A stretch of DNA of 64,000 nt from Miscanthus floridulus (Eukaryota; Streptophyta; Magnoliopsida; Poales; Poaceae). Made by a program: the position numbers and the translations under genes. The notes beneath the pieces are model-generated. The model saw nothing but the letters and a program-made list of their open reading frames with translations. It was not told where the DNA came from and did no database searches. The DNA lies in NCBI RefSeq assembly GCF_019320115.1, contig NC_089593.1, positions 33,002,536 through 33,066,535 on the forward strand, in the 5' to 3' direction. Positions 36,990-47,740 of this stretch are shown one piece after another; the first letter of the stretch is position 1; every line of letters starts with the position of its first letter.

Positions 36990-36994
36990 GAATC
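36990..36994 (+). repeat. Right target-site duplication of element D
   Basis: GAATC, identical to 24594-24598. Confidence 0.95.
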
Positions 36995-37254
36995 TGTCCT
37001 ACAACAAGTTGGCTGGGCGAATACCAGAGTCATCTCAGTTCTCCATATTTTCCAGGAGCTCTTTTCTGGGGAACACTAGCTTGTGTGGACCTCCAGTGTC
37101 CAAACAATGCAGCAATCGAACAGAAACAAACGCGCTACATGCTTTAGACAATGACTTTGAAGATGTCTTGCCCTTCATGTTCACTGCGTTGGGATTTGGC
37201 ATCTTCTTTTCAATTACAGTCGTAGTGATATGGGGAAGACACAGCAGAAAGTGA
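36990..37254 (+). pseudogene. Receptor-like protein (LRR) gene fragment, 3' piece
   Basis: Continues the LRR frame after the GAATC duplication: NLSYNKLAGRIPESSQF, then SFLGNTSLCGPP, the conserved C-terminal cap of receptor-like proteins. An acidic stretch (DNDFEDV), one membrane segment (about 23 residues, LPFMFTALGFGIFF onward) and a very short basic tail RHSRK end at the stop at 37252-37254. There is no kinase domain, so it belongs to the receptor-like protein class, not the receptor kinases. The open frame on both sides of element D suggests that it was intact at least locally when D inserted. Confidence 0.85.
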
Positions 37255-37818
37255 AACCAGACCCTTGAATCTTCACAGAGTTGTTGTATTGATTCTCTAT
37301 GCGTCCATCCATAGTTTGTATGTGAAGATCAAACCTGCTATCTTAGATATATGGAGTAGCCAAAAACAATTAAGCCTATGCTGTAATTTATACTTTTCAG
37401 GCCTGTGTAATTTGAGCAATAAGGTGTTGTCTAGCATATGCATAAGAATATTTATTTATAATTAATAGCAAAGTTCTTTCTGTGATGTGTCAAGTACTTA
37501 TTTATAAAAATGGAAAATCATTAGTTTAGTGTATGTATAGTAACAGGTTAGTTGGGGATGACCAAACAAACAGAGGATAGCAATTGAGCAGCTTTCTACA
37601 ATATTAATTATTGAAATGTAAATAAATATTGATATTGATGACTGTTGGCTTGACATCGCTGCCTTGAATGACAATGACTTAGGGCATGTACAACCCAGAG
37701 ACAGGGGTCGTCTCCAAGATACTAAAATCTGACATAGAGACAATTAAAAAGACACGTCATACAACCCAGAGACGGAGGGTCGTCTATAAGCAGTTTAATG
37801 CTTTGCATGAGCTCAAGA
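37255..37818. other. 3' flank between receptor-like fragment and FAR gene
   Basis: AT-rich sequence that fits 3' untranslated sequence of two converging genes. Near 37690-37790 the phrase ACAACCCAGAGAC..GGGTCGTCT occurs twice in direct orientation, 71 bp apart. No gene is seen. Confidence 0.5.
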
Positions 37819-38255
37819 TCAATCATGAATTGCAAACTCACATATGTGCTTGGCTCCCATGACATTTGTATCGAAAGCCACATCATATCTGCACGGCCAT
37901 ATATATAATTGACCAAATATGTACTTCCACATTATCAATATGCCATCTCAAATAATTTGTTAACAGAAATAGGCTCAGACCTTTTGTAGAAATTTGTAGT
38001 TGCAGCTCCATTGACAATGATGTCTATTTCTTTCCATAGTTCTCTCAGTTTGGCAGGGCCTAGGCCCAAGTTCTCATACATGACTTCTCCTGGCAAAGGG
38101 CATACTTTTTCTTGGATGAAATCTTCAAACTCATTACCATGGTTTTCTTTCAAAGTTTGAAAGATCTCCCTTCCTGTTACCTAGCGATAACGAACAGAGT
38201 TTGCATAGAAAGATTAACATGGGAGCGATATGATTAGTGAAACACAACAGTTATT

Positions 38256-38258
<3 letters not shown>

Positions 38259-38290
<32 letters not shown>
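38259..38290. repeat. (TA)16 microsatellite
   Basis: Uninterrupted TA dinucleotides inside FAR intron 2. Confidence 0.95.
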
Positions 38291-38293
<3 letters not shown>

Positions 38294-38356
38294 CTTTCAG
38301 TCTTGCTTCAAACTTTCAGTGACCTATGCATTTGCCACTAGTTTTGTTAGAAAAAA

Positions 38357-39426
38357 CGGTAAATTTGCTGTAGAACACTCTTTAATATTGGTATTTGTTA
38401 ATGAGCACCGCTCCATCTTGTCTTGGCTAGAAAGCACTCTTCAATTGTGGCAATTTGCTCCTAGACACTATAAATATTAAAATAATATTTTCTAAGAGTT
38501 CATGGGAGAGAGAATTTTTAAAAAGAGACCATTATGCCCTGACAATTTATACTACAACCCTTAATACTTGTCTAATAAAATTCATAACTTTTGCATATGA
38601 AGTCGAATGCATATGAACTTCATATCAAAATTGTAGTTCTCATTGAGATCTATAACTTTATTTGTATGATAAGTTTTTTATTGAAATTTATTAGAGTGTG
38701 ACTTCTTTTGAAATTCTTAGATTTTTAAACTCAAATTTTAGAATACCTGAAGTCACTTAGAATCCTAAATATTTATTTTTATTTTTTTAGATTTAAAATT
38801 TTCAAACAACTGTGGTATAAGTCGTGTCAACATATGAAGTCATTTGAAAATTCTAAATTTTAAATTTCAAAGTCTAAAAAATAAAAATGGATTTTTAGGA
38901 CTCTAAATAAGTTTGAATAAAAAAATATCAACTACAAAATTATAGATCATATTGTAACTACAACTTTGTATATAACATGTCAACATCCGAGGTCGTTCAA
39001 TAATTTTAGATTTTGAATTTCAAAATCAAGAAATTCAAAAGAAGTTTTGACACTCTAAATAATTTAAATTAAAAAAAATTGTCAACTACAAAGTTGTAGA
39101 TCTTATCGAGCTTCATAAATTTAGTATAAGTATTGTCTTCATCCGACTTCATTTACAAAGTTATTAATTATTTAGATAACTATTAAGGGCTGTACTATAA
39201 TAGTCAGGGGCATTTTTGTCAGTTTTAACTTGTCTCTCCTATCCACGTACTCCTAGAAAAAAAGTATTTTAATTGTCATATTAATGCCTAGGAGCCAATT
39301 GCCACAACTGAAGCTTCGAAAAAAAAATTGCCACAACTGAAGAGCATCTTCTAACAAAGACAACATTAACTAGTGTCCATCAGCAAATATCAATGTTGAA
39401 GGATGTTCTAGAGCAAATTTATCCAA
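38357..39426. repeat. Near-palindromic 1.07-kb element (Mutator-like MITE or foldback)
   Basis: The left end (GGTAAATTTGCTGTAGAAC) is matched in reverse complement by the right end near 39405-39424. Pairing continues inward through CTCTTCAATTGTGGCAATTT, the CCCTTAATA phrase and the GATCTATAACTTT / AAGTTGTAGATC phrases, reaching close to the centre near 38890. Arms are therefore about 500 bp and imperfect. The right arm carries a short internal duplication near 39300-39340. There is no coding sequence. Flanking target duplications were not resolved. Confidence 0.8.
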
Positions 39427-40616
39427 AAAATATATATTTTTTCAGATTGAATGCAGCTAGCAAATCTATCAGGAGATATTCTGACTCAACAAACCTGCAG
39501 AGTTTGCGCCGTGCAAGATTACTTTCAGATTTTCGCTCAGCTTATTCGGAACTCGGTCCCCCTCTCAGCTATTGTAAGGGTGTTAACCTGTATATCTATT
39601 ATGATTACTTTGTCTCTTACTTCCATAATATAGCACATGCTACGCTACTATTCATTTCTCAAAAGCTTTTACCGCAACTGCCACCTCTTCCGACCAGTCA
39701 GTGTGTTCTTCTATTAAAGGGATCTTTTCTGCTTCGTCACATATTTGCACAAGCAAAACCTATTTGAGTATTGTTCTTGTCATTATGTTATTGATAAATC
39801 GTTACTGCCCATTATAGCCACACAGTTACGTACTTCTACTGAACAACAAGCCATGTTAAAGTTGGATCGGAGGGCACATTTTGTTCTTCAGAACTAATTA
39901 ATGTGCATAATACTCTTGTTTGCTTTATGGTATGTAGGTACCATCTCTTTAACAATTTCGTATTAATATTGCGTGAGCAAGATTTGGTTGGGATATGCAC
40001 GAGCACAATGGTAAATCAAAGATAGAGGACATCAATTTTGCATATTTCAAAGATTCATACACGAGTCACGATTTTCATTCCTCCGTCCTTGTATGCAGAA
40101 ATGGTTTCAGAAACATATTTGCATGTCATGGAGAAAAGCTGAGACTGGATCATTGGATACAACATCAAAAACTGGGATGGAAGGAAGAATAGAAATATTT
40201 TGTTTTCACCTCAGTCTCGACCCTCTGCATTGCAGATTCGACATCGGCAGCTCGAATAAGGAGGAAGAGTTTCTTGACATCCGGTTGAACCCTCAGTATC
40301 TTCTCCACAAGCACTACGAACACGAAGAGACGAAAAAGCAGCAAGCACCCCCACTGAGATGATCAGCCGTGCATTGTGCAGACACACTGCACATCCTTGA
40401 AGAGTACTGGACGAGTCCTGAAGAGGTACCTTTCCCCAGGAAGCCAGTTGAGCCAGTCATCAGGATGCTCTTGCCTCTGAAGTACCGTACAACAACATCG
40501 GCATCCACTTCACCTATCATCTTCGAAAGTGCAAGTGTGGTCCGTGTCGGTCTATCTAATATAAGATAGTTTGAGGATAGATATGGCTTGTACATATATA
40601 TGGTTAAAGACTGGTG

Positions 40617-40625
40617 TATTTATAG
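40617..40625 (-). promoter_or_regulatory. TATA box of the FAR gene
   Basis: CTATAAATA on the minus strand, 97 bp upstream of the ATG at 40520. It shows that the 5' end and core promoter of the truncated gene are kept. Confidence 0.65.
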
Positions 40626-42917
40626 GCGAGAAGAGAGATGTGTTTCAAGGCCTGTTTGGATGGAGAACTAATCCCTTTGTTTGTTTTCGCTTTTTGAGTG
40701 CTAAAAAAACAGCAAGAGGCTAGAACTATAATAAAAATTAGTTATATGCAAAACTCTTGTAGAGACCAGAATAAACTTCCTTTTTCTAAAAATTGTTAGT
40801 TGTGGCAAACATTTATCCAACTAAAAATTATCCAGGCAGCTAATAGCCCTTGCTTGTTTGCATTCCTAGCTAATAGTCCAATACGTCCAAATCAATCAAT
40901 AGACTGAATATCCCTCTTTCTTTCCATTTTTCTTTTCTCTATTGCACCATGGATTCATTGCTTCCATATCCATGACAAGCTTCTTTGCCTCCATCTCATT
41001 GACAGCTAGCAAAGCAGGTAGATCTCTGCAAGGATCCCAGAGATCGGATGGGAGGTGATTGTCTGATTGATGGGGCAATAACCATCCAAAACATAGCTAC
41101 TCCTTCCGTCCTATAATATAAGTTCAAATTCATCCTAAATTATAAAGGATTCTAGATGTTCAAACCCTCCAAAAAGCAATATTCATATACATACCTACCA
41201 TTAATATGTATCACCAATCCAAATATGATAATCCAAAATAACATTAATAATTTTTATCTGCAAATATCAACATTAGAAAATGCCATCCGACAAATTTACC
41301 CCTCCACAAAGGGGTCAATAGCAAGATACTAGTACTTCCATCCTGCCGTTTAGTGAAAAAAACAGATTTACTCAAATGATTAATTCACCGTATCTGTTTT
41401 TTCTTCAACAATTTTTTAACTTTGGCCTTTTTTCTTTTTTCTTATATACACCGTCTTTTACATACTCCAAAATATGTTGTCAACTACATAGCACTTAAAC
41501 GATTTGAAATGAAACAATCCTTGAGTATATACACCCTTCATTTCAAAACGTAAGACGGCCGGTGAAGTCTTTTATCAGTCAATATAATATGTCATTGTCG
41601 ATTACCATAAAAGATTTTTTTATACCAACCATAAAAGAATGAAAGCAGTATGAATCCAATATATGAAATTTTATGGCATGCATACAGGTATATGCCCTGT
41701 CACATATAATATGACACCGCTGAATGCACTTGTTAATGTAAAAACTCATTCCAAGGCGAGGAAGTTGTATGATGCGCCTCCAACATCCCAAAACACATGT
41801 GTTCCTCGCCAATAAACGTGAACAAGAACAATCATGTCCGAGCTTCACCTTTCTTTAATTAGATTGGAAACATACAACAGCCTTGTGGTTCTTCTTCTTG
41901 ACGCCAATTGCATCATGTTCTTGCTGGTTCGCACATAATTAACATATGAACTGAACGCTCAAGTTGAATGGTTCACACAAATTGCATCTTTTTCATGCTG
42001 CCGCGCACATGCCGCTGCATGTACTGACTCCGTACTAAAACAAATCAATTTCTAGAATCACACTCAAGTCAAACATTTTGAATTTAACTAATTTTGTAAA
42101 AAAAGGGTAATAACAGTATCTATGACTCTAAAGAAGTACATTGTTGTTCTAGGCGGTAACCTTAAACCCTGGTTGTCACCCAAGCACACCAAACCAAGAA
42201 GAAAAAAGGCCGGCAAAAATACAATCTAGGTAACAACCGCTTTATACCAACAGCTAGAATTAGGGTTTCCAAAAAACCTCCTTTACAGCCACCGTGGGGC
42301 ACTATTTATACACTTCCGTAACATTTACATGGACATGAATGCCCTCTCAACTACCCTGATTCGGAAGAATATTCTCATTTCACCGGGGGCTCTTTGGTCT
42401 TTTCCTCCTACAACTTCCCTGGGCTCCAACTTCCCCATCGCAGCCTGGTGGTCCCCTCCGCTGGAGCGAACGATGGGACTCCTGCACCACCTTCGCCCCT
42501 GGAGACGAAAAGGTAGAAAACTCCTGCAAGATACGAGAAGATTATTCTACGTAAACACGAAGTAAGCTGCATGCTTTCGCCTTGGGCTGGGTTTTAGTCC
42601 AGAAGGGCGAAAACCCTATCGCTACGTGTTTGTTCCTGCGGCACGCCAAGATGTTCGTAATAACCGACTGGTCCTTTTCGCCATCGAGGGGATGCGAAAA
42701 GGGCCGTACGTGAGCCAACGTCCCTTTACGCCGGCAAGGGGGTACGAAAGGTGGAGGGCGCAGCCCAACATACATTTTGAAAATATATTTTATAATGTAT
42801 TTATTTTGTTATACTAATTTAGTGTTATAAATATTAGTGTGTTTTATAAATTTAGATAAATTCAAAGTAGTTTGACTTAGGATACCTCTAAATTAAAGTC
42901 AATTTTAGTTTGGGACG
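40626..42917. other. Intergenic stretch with MITE-like fragments
   Basis: No gene is supported. Near 40650 a GCCTGTTTGGATGGAG phrase resembles hAT-type MITE ends. Near 41099 ACTCCTTCCGTCCTATAATA resembles a Stowaway end, and another such phrase lies near 41530. 42240-42780 is GC-richer with a CTATTTATACAC box near 42302 and may be an unplaced retrotransposon fragment. Confidence 0.4.
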
Positions 42918-43413
42918 TGTTAGAATCTGATACCCCTAGTTATGCATAGTAGTCCTTAAACATTTTCAAAATTTATTGTGAGTTTGACACAAGCTTGCAC
43001 CATATAAGAACAACATAAATGAATCTCAAAGAAAACTATAGATGATGATGTTGAAGCAACCACAAACAAGATTCTAAGATTTTTCAAAAATGTCGACAAA
43101 TTCTATAAGCACAATTTCAAAAGAGTTTAGGGTTTATCACTCTCTCAGACTCTCACAGCCCTACTTGATCCTTTCGGACCCTCTAATTCTTGCCATATAC
43201 AAGAATCTAGTGCAATAAAAGAGTCTAGCATAATCCTCTTGAGTGTTCCTAATTGCTTCTTATAAGCCTTGGATGAGACCCTTGTGTTGGCTTAATTGAT
43301 GCATATGGCCTCCACCCTTGTTTATACAAGTAAGAGTCCTATTTTTAGTAGTATTCTACACTCAAGTCCTAATACCACACTTCTTGAGTCCTAATCTAGT
43401 CACCCTACAACAA
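42918..43413 (-). repeat. Possible copia-type LTR remnant
   Basis: On the minus strand the sequence AAGGTGGAGAT, a classic copia polypurine tract, is followed directly by TGTTGTAGGGTG. Reading on, the segment ends with ATTCTAACA. This gives a 496-bp LTR with TG..CA ends in minus orientation. The internal part beyond 43430 is lost after a few hundred bases. No second LTR is seen. Confidence 0.5.
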
Positions 43414-45722
43414 TCTCCACCTTGACTCTAATCATTTGAAGTCATCGTGCTTCTCCAAGAATTTGTTCTAATTCAGCTCTCTTCTTTTTAAATACTCCCG
43501 CCACTTTGAGATTGGGAGTGCACCTACTAGAGGGGCTCGTGCATATCACCACAATGTCTGTGTCAATGTTCAAGTTGGACTATTCGTTAGTGTTAGGGTA
43601 CTATGCAGTTGACCGTATTAGTCTGGTCATCGCAGACTGTCCATTGATAAACAGCAACAGAGCTCAGTTTGCATATTTTGTTGAGCTAAGATTCAAAAAA
43701 ACGTGAACTTAAGGGTCCTTAGAGGTCCACTCCTAGATCTCTGGTCTGCTCCTTGATTCTCTAGTGGAGTGATTCTACTTGATTATGGTGGAGGATCAGG
43801 GTGTGTGGAGCAGGTGACAATTGATCCTAGAGTGATTCTTGTGGGTTTTGAATAGGGAGCACTAGAGAGTGTAAATGAAGAATCACTTCCGGCGAGACCT
43901 TACCGCACCTGCGAAGGCCTCCTCCTTCTCCTCCCCCCTCTCGCTGGAGCTCCGCCATGGCCATGGGAGCCCCTATTCCAACCTGGACCGGACGCCTCCA
44001 TTGCCGCCAGAACCCTAACGCCGCTGTCCCCACTACCTGGTCTACCTACCTCCCCCAACACCTTCTAAACCCGCCGGTGTGGAGATCTACTAACCTTGAA
44101 ACCCTAGCTGCCGCCGTGTGTTCATGTCTGTCTCCAGTAGCCGCCGCCGCGTCTTCCTCTCCTCTCTGGTCACGGTCGGGCGACTGGTGGGTCGCGGTGT
44201 TTTTCTCCTTCTGCACCTCCGGTAGCCCATAGTCTTCTCCTTCTCCATCTCTGGTAGCGCGCGCGGTTGGTGGGTCACGGTGTTTTGGATCAGGATGCGT
44301 CCATCCTGAAATCTGGCATTGTCATCATAATTAAATCAGAGCTGCAGCAACAGGGAGTACCACAAAAGATGAAGGCTGCTCGTCAATCCTGATCTACTGA
44401 GTACTGAAGCTTCTACTGCCTTTTTTTTTTTTGACTCGAAGATGCATCTTCAGTTCAGATGTACTAAGTACTAACACAAGGCTAAACATGCTTGTTCAGC
44501 ATTGCACATACCTCCTGATATTTTGTTCTGTAAATAAGGAATAGTTGAATTACTGTCTACTAATGCGCCTGGTGGCATGAACAATAGAATTGCTAATGTG
44601 TCCGTATCCAGGTGGAAATTCCAGCAGGTATTGGGGCTGTTTGGATACGGCCGCGAGAATCAAGGAGAAGCTGGTCAAACACCGTGCTGTGCGCATGATT
44701 TTCTCAACCACCCATGTCCTTACCTACCGCGTCTCCGATTTTACATATCGCAGCTCCTCAGCCGCGAGAGTCTCCGATTTTACGGATCGCAGCTCCTCAG
44801 CCGCGGTTCTAGTACCACACCGCGCGGGGGCGAGGAGCCTATCCAAACAGGACAATTATGTGCAGATAGCAAGCGCTGAAGCAACGCATATATCTGAGCG
44901 TTTATAGAGAGAAATTTTACCAAGTCCTTATCTTTATTTTTATTTTTATTTTACAAAACTATTGGAGGGCCTTCTTTCCCCTTTTGAAAAAAAAACCCGA
45001 ATTAGATAATTGTTTAAAAAAATCATTTTGGCACGCTAATCGTTGTTCCTCTGTAACTACAAAGAAAAAGCTAAAACAAGCCAGACGCTCGGAAGCACGT
45101 AATCTTATACAGTGCCAAACGTCCATCGTCTCGTGCCAAACGTCTATCGTCTCCACTGACCACATCTAAGGTCGCCTCCACCTAAACCACCAATGGATGT
45201 ATTTGGAGCCTTTTACAAAGCGAACAACATTGGCTGAAATCTTATTGCCATAGAAAGAAATCTACAGCTAATTTTGAGCCGATGATCCAGAACAACTAAT
45301 GGATTGGAGCAAGCGTGGTGACGAAGCTCACAGTAGGCCACAATGGCAACAAAATGATGGCGATGAGCTGATGATCCTTTCAATCCAGTATTTAGCCATT
45401 TTAACAAAAAGACTATTCACAGTCTAACCTCTGAAGCAACAAGGAGGCAATCCTTGACTGAACTGGAATTAGATGTATTTGCAAAGTAACTAATAAATGG
45501 TCACTGTTCTTTTGTAAAATCCTCCTTTTTTGCATAGAAGAAACAACTCTCCGTTTGCACAGATTAGCTGAGGGAAGCTCTTACAAACACTTACTATGCC
45601 ATCCACACTTATCATACCAGCACAGTAAAAAAATATGCCGGCCCTGTGTAACACATGTTCAGGAAACTCGAGCTGAACTACTTTAGGAGCTGAACTAGGA
45701 CATCAAGACAGCAGAAAAGAGC
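43414..45722. other. Intergenic stretch downstream of the NYN gene
   Basis: No gene is supported. 43870-44290 is GC-rich with open frames but no recognisable protein. It repeats a GG..TGGTGGGTC.CGGTGTTTT phrase near 44182 and 44268. A MITE candidate lies at 44633-44851. Near 45113-45155 a 21-bp phrase (TGCCAAACGTC.ATCGTCTC) is tandemly duplicated. Confidence 0.4.
44633..44851. repeat. hAT-like MITE candidate
   Basis: Ends CTGTTTGGATA and TATCCAAACAG form terminal inverted repeats around 219 bp. Inside, a 38-bp unit beginning GTCTCCGATTTTAC is duplicated in tandem. An 8-bp target duplication was not found, so the class is tentative. Confidence 0.45.
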
Positions 45723-47315
45723 CTAACCGGTGGTGTAGTTAGCAATAAGGAACTTGCTTTTGCTGGCTTGGTCCTCGTGCAAATCTACCACATCTTTCAC
45801 CTTCTCAACTAGCTCCTCGAGACCAGTGACTCCCAAGCTCTCATAGTCAATGATCTTCTTGTACCGCTGCTCATATAAACTCTCGAAATTACCAAGCGGA
45901 ACAGGGCAGGAGTAGCAAACAAGAAGCTCCTGAATCTCCCTTCTGAAACTGTCTAGATGCTCATTAAACACATATGAGCCATCTATATCTGGGTTGATAT
46001 TTGGTTCATCCTCTGACAAATCATCTGATGAGCTGCCCAACTGCTGACATGCTCCTATCGTGCTTTCTTCAAGAGCAGAACTTCCGGTGTTCTTCTTCAA
46101 AATGATTGGCGCACTTGAATAGTTCTTCAGGTTCCTATCACCAGAATTACAGAGGCAGATCATCTTTCTATGACCCTTCCCTATGACAACAAAAGAGTCA
46201 GCCAGCTTCTCGAAAAGATGAACAAGCTTAACAGCTCCATATTCTGATACATATAGGTGTCTGCCAAAGAGTTTTAGATACTCTGAGGGAATACGAACAA
46301 GTGGGACACATCCTCCAGATAATTCAAACAGGCGTATTAGTTGACCCTTCAATCCTTGAAGATCACCAGGACGAACCCACCATGACTGCTCATCTGTCAA
46401 ACCTTGGCCTGCCTCAGGACTTTCACTCTGACCACACGATAAATTATGAGGCCTTGATGATGTACCACAGTTCCCATCTTCAACAGTATACAGAGCTTTG
46501 CTTGGTTCTCTAGTTGTCTGGAAAGTGTTATAGCAATACATTTGGTTGATGGGAGGTCTGCCACCATATTCATTCCTTGATGTTCCGGTATACACAATGG
46601 CCTCCTCTTCATTCTGATTGTCAGGGAACTGTCCCACATTCCCACTGTTGACATAACATGGATAATCAGCCAGACGGCGCACCAAGGACCTAGGGATCAC
46701 AATACCTTCACCACGGGCAAGGCTAGGCCAGTCCCACACGAAACTCCCGGCACTGCTCAGAGCTGATGAGACGGTAACTGAAGACGGAATGGCAATGACA
46801 ATGGTGTATCCGCGTTGGCCAAGTATATGCAATGCCGGAGCGAAGTCCACATCACCAGATATGAGCATAATGGATGATGGTGGGTGATTGTCAAGTGCAA
46901 AGAGGAACATATCAACCAGTATAGCCTTATCAGCAGCATCTTTCCGTCCATTAGGAACATCAACAAGTTTGACTCCAGTTCTCTGGCATCCCTCCCTGAG
47001 TCTCCTTGGGAAAGCATTGAAATCTCCATAAGCAGACAGCATTGTCACAGCACCCCTAACAACAGGATGCATGCGCAAAGCCATCCTAACATTGCTAGCA
47101 ACATCTTCTGGCCGTACATCACTTGGAACAGGACAGTTCTCAATGTCCCAAAAGATAGCCACAGGACCAAGAACAGCATTTGCCTGGCCATTTGTTTGCG
47201 AATACTCCATATTTGATCTAGACATCATCATCCTGTTGGGATCTGGTTCCGACGCCATAGCTTTTGGTGAGAGTGAAGTGACACAACTAGCCATTGCTTT
47301 ATCTTCAGAAGACAT
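45723..47315 (-). CDS. NYN-domain putative ribonuclease with two LOTUS (OST-HTH) domains
   Basis: 530 codons from MSSEDK. The NYN (PIN-like) nuclease domain spans residues about 50-205: PVAIFWDIENCPVP (Asp57), RKDAADKAILVDM (Asp126, Asp129, Asp135) and ISGDVDFAPAL (Asp155, Asp157), so the acidic metal-binding set looks complete. LOTUS domain 1 is at about 318-390 (LKGQLIRLFELSGGCVPL) and a shorter LOTUS-like domain at about 455-528. Such proteins (MARF1/limkain type; plant 'endonuclease or glycosyl hydrolase') cut or bind RNA. A splice acceptor (TGCAG) lies at 47324-47328, so codons upstream of 47323 are intronic. The frame is open into exon 2 from a distant 5' exon. This is the only intact-looking host gene here. 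Confidence 0.9.
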   Translation of the reverse strand: MSSEDKAMASCVTSLSPKAMASEPDPNRMMMSRSNMEYSQTNGQANAVLGPVAIFWDIENCPVPSDVRPEDVASNVRMALRMHPVVRGAVTMLSAYGDFNAFPRRLREGCQRTGVKLVDVPNGRKDAADKAILVDMFLFALDNHPPSSIMLISGDVDFAPALHILGQRGYTIVIAIPSSVTVSSALSSAGSFVWDWPSLARGEGIVIPRSLVRRLADYPCYVNSGNVGQFPDNQNEEEAIVYTGTSRNEYGGRPPINQMYCYNTFQTTREPSKALYTVEDGNCGTSSRPHNLSCGQSESPEAGQGLTDEQSWWVRPGDLQGLKGQLIRLFELSGGCVPLVRIPSEYLKLFGRHLYVSEYGAVKLVHLFEKLADSFVVIGKGHRKMICLCNSGDRNLKNYSSAPIILKKNTGSSALEESTIGACQQLGSSSDDLSEDEPNINPDIDGSYVFNEHLDSFRREIQELLVCYSCPVPLGNFESLYEQRYKKIIDYESLGVTGLEELVEKVKDVVDLHEDQASKSKFLIANYTTG

Positions 47316-47723
47316 TATGTTACCTGCATACCAAAACAAAAGATAAAAGATTCAGAGCATGAAGCAAATAAATGCAAGCGTGAAGCATGCAGTGACATCC
47401 GCAGCAAGTATTATGCAACAGGAATGTAAAACACCTCAACCAACAGCATGTCACAGTTAAGATATCATTTCCTACACAACAACACGAAACGTTGTTTCAT
47501 CCATCCAACAAACTAAATACTATAATCATAATCATGTCATATCAACTTGGGGTTCCTCTGTATGACAATCACATCTAATTTACAAAAATTTAGATATTAT
47601 TCTTTGCTATAGCTAAAGAGGGACTATTTTGTGCCCACAGCTAAACAGTGGCATCTGACCAGGTGGAATCAATATTTAATTATTTATAGTAGATGTGCTA
47701 ATTCACCCAGTTTTATCACTGCC

Positions 47724-47740
47724 ACCGCTAGCAAAAGATA
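47724..47740 (+). repeat. Target-site duplication of the RTE LINE (left copy)
   Basis: ACCGCTAGCAAAAGATA, paired with ACCACTAGCAAAAGATA at 51009-51025; 16 of 17 bases agree. Confidence 0.85.

Larger units (their letters stand above)
37819..40520 (-). pseudogene. Fatty acyl-CoA reductase gene, truncated after exon 4
   Basis: Four exons read on the minus strand with correct borders: 40520-40430, 40313-40210, 38180-37981, 37888-37819. Together they give 154 codons from ATG to TGA. The protein has the Rossmann NADPH motif TGSTGFLGK, VEKILRVQPDVKKLFLLIRA, EKVCPLPGEVMYENLGLG, IDIIVNGAATTNF and YDVAFDTNVMGAKHICEFA, all typical of fatty acyl-CoA reductases, which make primary fatty alcohols for wax, suberin or pollen wall. 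Full proteins are about 500 residues. The catalytic YxxxK and the C-terminal domain are absent, with no later exons before the receptor-like fragment. Intron 2 is 2029 bp and holds a palindromic element and a TA repeat. Confidence 0.85.

Noticed and set aside
36866..37147. ORF running from the 3' LTR of element D into the receptor-like fragment
   Set aside because: It reads the fragment in the wrong frame and begins with the same LTR codons seen at 25246. It is a chance fusion.
24300..40700. A Helitron carrying LRR and FAR fragments
   Set aside because: The fragment mix is suggestive, but I could not find a CTRR end with a preceding hairpin or a clear TC start.
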